From Dipteris shenzhenensis (taxonomy: Eukaryota; Polypodiophyta; Polypodiopsida; Gleicheniales), in NCBI GenBank assembly GCA_047967505.1, contig CM106539.1: DNA of 64,000 nucleotides; one strand, written 5' to 3'. Shown piece by piece: positions 58,490-64,000 of this stretch. Every line of letters starts with the position of its first letter. The first letter of the stretch is position 1. The notes under the pieces were generated by a model. It did not search any database. It was not told the origin of the DNA and was given only the letters and a program-made list of their open reading frames with translations. The translations under genes were made by a program, and so were the position numbers.

Positions 58490-58900
58490 TTTAGTTGATG
58501 GAGAAAATGGACATGAAAACCATCTAAATTGGATCTTGCCATTCGATTTGATATATGACATGACCCCACTCGGATATACAAGTCCAAAGATATAGGGTGC
58601 TACTTTTAGGGTCTGAATGCCTAAAATAGGCGACGCGTTAACGCGCTGCCTATTTCATGCATTTAGGCCTCAAAAGTAGGACCCCATTGGCAACACAATG
58701 GGGTCCTACTTTTGAGGCCTAAATGCATGAAATAGGCAGCGTGTTAACGCACTGCCTATTTCAGGCATTCAGGCCCTAAAAGTAGGACCCCGTATCTTTG
58801 GACTTACAAATCTAAATGGGGTCATGTCATATATCAAATCAAACGACAAGAGCCAATTTAGATGATTTTCATGACCATTTTCTCCATATATCAAAATTTT
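58490..58900. repeat. Fold-back palindrome 2
   Basis: Arms about 195 bases each meet near 58688 at CCCCATTGGCAACACAATGGGG. Each arm carries its own smaller palindrome (near 58640 and 58745). Confidence 0.8.
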
Positions 58901-58904
58901 ATGC

Positions 58905-58945
58905 ATCAATATATACATCAATATATACATATATGCATCAACATA

Positions 58946-58981
<36 letters not shown>

Positions 58982-59040
58982 TATATGTATGTATGTATGT
59001 ACATGCATATATATACATACATACATACATACAAACATCA
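58905..59040. repeat. Microsatellite block 2
   Basis: (CATA)n, (TA)n, (TATG)n, (CATA)n in that order. Confidence 0.85.
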
Positions 59041-59189
59041 AAAGTAAGACCCCATTGGTTTCCCATGTCATGCATTTTGTTGTCTCATGAGCATAAGAAC
59101 AAGCACTTGTATTCTTTACCTTTCTTTGCAATGGGGGTCTTGATTTTGGGGGGGTATGCCAAAAATTGATCAACAACATTATTTGATAA

Positions 59190-59608
59190 ATATAGTTTTA
59201 GTTGATGGAGAAAATGGACATGCAAGCCATCTAAATTGGATCTTGCCGTTCGATTTGATATATGACATGACCCCATTTGGATATGCAAGTCCAAAGATAC
59301 GGGGTACTACTTTTAGGGCCTGAATGCCTAAAATAGGCAGCGCGTTAATGCGCTGTCTATTTCATGCATTTAGGCCTCAAAACTAGGACCCCATTGTGTT
59401 GCCAATGGGGTCCTACTTTTGAGGCCTAAATGCATGAAATAGGTAGCGTGTTAACGCGCTGCCTATTTCAAGCATTCAGGCCCTAAAAGTAGGACCCCGT
59501 ATCTTTGGACTTGCAAATCCAAATGGGGTCATGTCATATATCAAATCAAACGGCAAGAGCTAGTTTAGATGGTTTTCATGTCCATTTTCTCCATAGATCA
59601 AAATTGTA
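59190..59608. repeat. Fold-back palindrome 3
   Basis: Same nested plan: centre CCATTGTGTTGCCAATGG near 59395, sub-palindromes near 59347 and 59450. Confidence 0.8.
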
Positions 59609-59655
59609 TGCATCAATATATACATCAATATATACATATATGCATCAACATATAC

Positions 59656-59686
<31 letters not shown>

Positions 59687-59745
59687 GATGTATGTATGTA
59701 TGTACATGCATATATATACATACATACATACATACAAACATCAAA
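59605..59745. repeat. Microsatellite block 3
   Basis: Same order as block 2. Confidence 0.85.
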
Positions 59746-59894
59746 AGTAAGACCCCATTGGTTTCCCATGTCATGCATTTTGTTGTCTCATGAGTATAAG
59801 AACAAGCACTTGTGTTCTTTACCTTTCTTTGCAATGGGGGTCTTGATTTTGGGGGGGTATGCCAAAAATTGATCAACAACACTATTTGATAAAT

Positions 59895-60309
59895 ATAGTT
59901 TTAGTTGATGGAGAAAATGGACATGCAAGCCATCTAAATTGGATCTTGCCGTTCGATTTGATATATGACATGACCCCATTTGGATATGCAAGTCCAAAGA
60001 TACGGGGTACTACTTTTAGGGCCTGAATGCCTAAAATAGGCAGCGCGTTAATGCGCTGTCTATTTCATGCATTTAGGCCTCAAAACTAGGACCCCATTGT
60101 GTTGCCAATGGGGTCCTACTTTTGAGGCCTAAATGCATGAAATAGGTAGCGTGTTAATGCGCTGCCTAATTTAGGCATTCAGGCCCTAAAAGTAGGACCC
60201 CATATCTTTGGACTTACAAATCCAAATGGGATCATGTCATATATCAAATCGAATGACAAGAGCCAATTTAGATGGTTTTCATGTCCATTTTCTCCATATA
60301 TCAAAATTG

Positions 60310-60310
<1 letters not shown>
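59895..60310. repeat. Fold-back palindrome 4
   Basis: Centre near 60098, sub-palindromes near 60050 and 60155; very similar to unit 3. Confidence 0.8.
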
Positions 60311-60530
<220 letters not shown>

Positions 60531-60674
60531 GGACCCCATTGGTTGCCTATTTCATGCATTTTGTTGTCTCATGAGCATAAGAACAAGCACTTGTGTTCCT
60601 TACCTTTCTTTGCAATGGGGGTCTTGATTTTGGGGGAGGTATGCCAAAAATTGATAAACAACATTATTTAATGA

Positions 60675-61090
60675 ATATAGTTTTAGTTGATGGAGAAAAT
60701 GGACATGAAAACCATCTAAATTGGATCTTGCCATTCGATTTGATATATGACATGACCCCATTCGGATATGTAAGTCCAAATATGCGGGGTGCTACTTTTA
60801 GGGCCTAAATGCCTAAAATAGGCAGCGCGTTAACGCGCTCCCTATTTCATGCATTTAGGCCTCAAAAGTAGGACCCCATTGTGTTGCCAATGGGGTCCTA
60901 CTTTTGAGGCCTAAATGCATGAAATAGGCAGCGCGTTAACGCGCTGCCTATTTCAAGCATTCAGGCCCTAAAAGTAGGACCCCGTATCTTTGGACTTACA
61001 AATCCAAATAGGGTCATGTCATATATCAAATCAAACGGCAAGAGCCAATTTAGATGATTTTCATGTCCATTTTCTCCATATATCAAAATT
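60675..61090. repeat. Fold-back palindrome 5, with perfect 34-bp sub-palindrome
   Basis: Bases 60921-60954 read the same on both strands without a mismatch (core GCAGCGCGTTAACGCGCTGC). Centre CCATTGTGTTGCCAATGG near 60885. Confidence 0.85.
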
Positions 61091-61136
61091 GTATGCATCA
61101 ATATATACATCAATATATACATATATGCATCAACAT

Positions 61137-61185
<49 letters not shown>

Positions 61186-61245
61186 GATGTATGTATGTAT
61201 GTACATGCATATATATACATACATACATACATACAAACATCAAAA
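61090..61245. repeat. Microsatellite block 5
   Basis: (CATA)n, (CA)n, (TA)n, (TATG)n, (CATA)n. Confidence 0.85.
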
Positions 61246-61384
61246 GTAAGACCCGATTGGTTTCCCATGTCTTGCATTTTGTTGTCTCATGAGTATAAGA
61301 ACAAGCACTTGTGTTCTTTACCTTTCTTTGCAATGGGGGTCTTGATTTTCGGGGGGTATGCCAAAAATTGATCAACAACGTTAT

Positions 61385-61805
61385 TTGATGAATATAGTTT
61401 TAGTTGATGGAGAAAATGGACATGAAAACCATCTAAATTGGATCTTGCCGTTCGATTTGATATATGACATGACCCCATTTGGATATGCAAGTCCAAAGAT
61501 ACGGGGTACTACTTTTAGGGCCTGAATGCCTAAAATAGGCAGCGCGTTAACGCGCTGTCTATTTCATGCATTTAGGCCTCAAAACTAGGACCCCATTGTG
61601 TTTCCAATGGGGTCCTACTTTTGAGGCCTAAATGCATGAAATATGTAGCGCGTTCACGCGCTGCCTATTTTAGACATTCAGGCCCTAAAAGTAGGACCCC
61701 ATATCTTTGGACTTACAAATCCAAATAGGATCATGTCATATATCAAATCGAACGACAAGAATCAATTTAGATGGTTTTCATGTCCATTTTCTCCATATAT
61801 CAAAA
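61385..61805. repeat. Fold-back palindrome 6
   Basis: Centre near 61598, sub-palindromes near 61548 and 61655. Confidence 0.8.
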
Positions 61806-61814
61806 TTGTATGCA

Positions 61815-61926
61815 TCAATATATACATATATGCATCAACATATACATATACACACACACACATATATATATATATATACATACATACATACATACATACA
61901 TACATACATACACACACACACATACA

Positions 61927-61962
<36 letters not shown>

Positions 61963-62040
61963 TATATACACACATATATATATATATATGTATGCATGTA
62001 TGTATGTACATACATATATACATACATACATACAAACATC
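61815..62040. repeat. Microsatellite block 6
   Basis: Several (CATA)n runs separated by (CA)n and (TA)n runs. Confidence 0.85.
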
Positions 62041-62432
62041 AAAAGTAAGACCCCATTGGTTGCCTATGTCATGCATTTTGTTGTCTCATGAGCATAAGAA
62101 CAAGCACTTGTGTTCCTTACCTTTCTTTGCAATGGGGGTCTTGATTTTGGTGGGGTATGCCAAAAATTGATCAACAACATTATTTAATGCATATAGTTTT
62201 AGTAGTTTTAGTACACATACATACATACATGTGTGTGTGTGTGTACATACATACATGGATGCATGCATGCATGCATACATACATACATACATACATATTG
62301 ATGTATATAGTTTTACTAGATGGGGAAAATAGGCCCCACTCCGATTTTTGTGGAGAGACACAACTAGACAAATAGAGCAAGTCCAAGGGGTTGCTAGGGA
62401 CACCCCCCCGGCAAATGGAGATGCCCGGTATG

Positions 62433-62925
62433 CAATTTTAGCACCAATTTTGGGATGTAAGCTGCATAGTCATGTCAAAAAAAAGTTGTCAATTCTTGCA
62501 TTAAATGTAGGGTGGTGAATATATCCTATTCCGTCATGGGGCCGGAGAAGACGGAGGCAAAAAATTGAACCTCCAAAAAGACTTCTTTTACCAGTCTATG
62601 GGGACCGGCCCTTACTAGTGTTGAGAGTGGACAAGACAACTACCGTTGGTGTGATATGGGAATCTCCTAGTCTACAATTTTAGCACCAAGTTTGAGATGT
62701 AAACTACATAGTCAAGTCCAAAAAAGTTGTGTCAATTATTGCATTAAATGTAGGGTGATGAATATATCCTATTTTATCATGGGGCCTGCAGAAGACGGAG
62801 GGAAAAAATTGAACCTCCAAAAAGACTTCTTTTACCAATCTATGGGGCCTAGCTCTTACTAGCATTGAGAGTGGACAAGATAGCTACCGCTGGTGTGATA
62901 TGGGAATCTCCAAGTCTCAAGTTTT
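62433..62925 (+). repeat. Tandem duplication, 242-bp unit
   Basis: CAATTTTAGCACCAA starts at 62433 and again at 62675. The following blocks (GCATTAAATGTAGGGTG, TTGAACCTCCAAAAAGACTT, GTGTGATATGGGAATCTCC) repeat in the same order. The two copies differ by scattered changes. No coding meaning seen. Confidence 0.8.
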
Positions 62926-64000
62926 GGGGTACATGAAATTAGATCATGCTAACGGTAACTCTAAGAGGTTCCAAAGGCAGGCAACATTCTTCATCATAGC
63001 TAACTCAAATGCAAGGCAGTGAAAATGCCAGGAGAGTTGCTAGGTAGCATTGATTTTGGCAAAGGATATGATGATACTTTGTTGTGTTATGTAGGATATT
63101 AATTTCCATTAAATTTGGGACATGTTAGATATAACTTCATAAAATCCTAAGTCATGAAATTAATACATTACAAGTTCAAGCATAAATAATAGTCGTGAAG
63201 TTAATGCATTAAATATTCAAGCCTAAAGAAGAATTAATCAAGACCTAATGCACCGTACCAGAGACTTTGGCCTTACCCTCATTCCATAGACTTGCCAACA
63301 TAAGGCCAAAATTTTCATTCTTAAGAATATGTGGAAAGACCTTACATTTGGCGAAAAAATTTCATTCTAAAGGATAGGTGGAATGAAATTGTGTTTGATA
63401 AATACAAATCAATGCTCAAGTTTGGACATAAATAAAGGTATCCTTTTGAAGATATTGGAACACATGAGAGAAATAATATTGAAGATACATGAATTTTTAG
63501 ACATACTATTAAATACAAATGAACATATAATGGATGAAATCCTATTGATGATACATGAATTTTCAATAGAACTGTTATTCAAAGATTTGATGGATTGAAT
63601 GTAGCTTTAATACATTATCCCTTTTACAAGGGTGTTTGAGTTTGAGGCTTGAAACATAAGAATGAATCTGTGTTGAAGCCTAGTGGTTTGTTAAGGATAT
63701 GTGAAACTTAAAGTAAAGTACTTACAATGGAAGGGATTATATCAAGATCCTATTAAGGACATGTGAACATATAGTAGAATAATTCTACGTAAAATCAGTG
63801 GATCAAACTTAATGGCTCAAAAGCAAAAAAGGATGATGGTGCAACCTAGGGGCTACTCTACGGCACTATGGCAGCAATCTTTGTAGTTACTATCAAAGGT
63901 AGTGTAACTTTTTTGTCAAGGAAAGAGACGCGAACCACTCCACATGACCTAGATCTGTATGACCTAGGTTGCACCGACTTGTTTCTTTCATGGATAAAAA
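62926..64000. other. Intergenic, nothing recognised
   Basis: AT-rich. Short near-repeats of GATACATGAATTTT (about 63483 and 63552) but no gene, LTR end or array. Confidence 0.4.

Overview
This is nuclear DNA from a land plant with a large, repeat-rich genome. A gymnosperm or fern is my best guess, but the sequence alone does not settle it. The evidence is nested Ty1/copia, Ty3/gypsy and L1-type LINE remnants with plant-type signals (TG...CA LTRs, tRNA-Met primer sites, 5-bp target duplications), spliceosomal introns, very long satellite and microsatellite arrays, and no dense operon-like coding. No intact ordinary host gene is visible.

Layout. 0-2.5 kb: remnant of an unrecognised two-gene element (here called U1/U2); a second copy lies at 50.9-53.2 kb. 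3.6-4.4 kb: four GC-rich hairpins in tandem. 4.66-5.06 kb: an intact minus-strand ORF with a histone H3 fold and a CENH3-like signature. 5.6-7.7 kb: LTR fragments, purine-rich DNA, and an LTR followed by the leader of a non-autonomous element. 8-22.8 kb: a satellite of 465-bp units full of small imperfect palindromes, split by a decayed copia element (copia-B1, 10452-15980, target duplication TAGTG/TAGTA).

22.9-28.9 kb is the most unusual part. It holds three decayed plus-strand genes: (i) a protein resembling a ParB-like domain followed by a DNA-methyltransferase-like domain; (ii) an FCP1/NIF-type HAD phosphatase; (iii) a SET-domain-like protein. Clusters of the AATGGCACTAGTGCCATT palindrome precede genes i and ii and also follow gene iii. 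The neighbouring satellite carries a version of the same palindrome, so satellite and genes probably belong to one large locus or mobile element.

29.7-45.5 kb is a Russian-doll stack on the minus strand. Copia-A was hit by a 447-bp terminal-inverted-repeat element, a deleted copia-C, a young non-autonomous LTR element (297-bp LTRs differing at three positions) and copia-B2. Copia-B2 was itself hit by an RT-less LINE (37935-42193). Exact or near-exact target duplications support every level.

45.5-50.9 kb: a GATGATGTGGCACTG-type minisatellite, a gypsy gag with primer site, G-runs, and a gypsy protease fragment. 53.6-54.5 kb: truncated copia-C (LTR plus RNase H). 54.5-56.8 kb: AT-rich, nothing recognised. 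56.8-62.3 kb: an array of about 700-780-bp units, each made of a roughly 400-bp fold-back palindrome, a TA/CA/TACA microsatellite and a unique arm. 62.4-62.9 kb: a 242-bp tandem duplication. The last kilobase is featureless.
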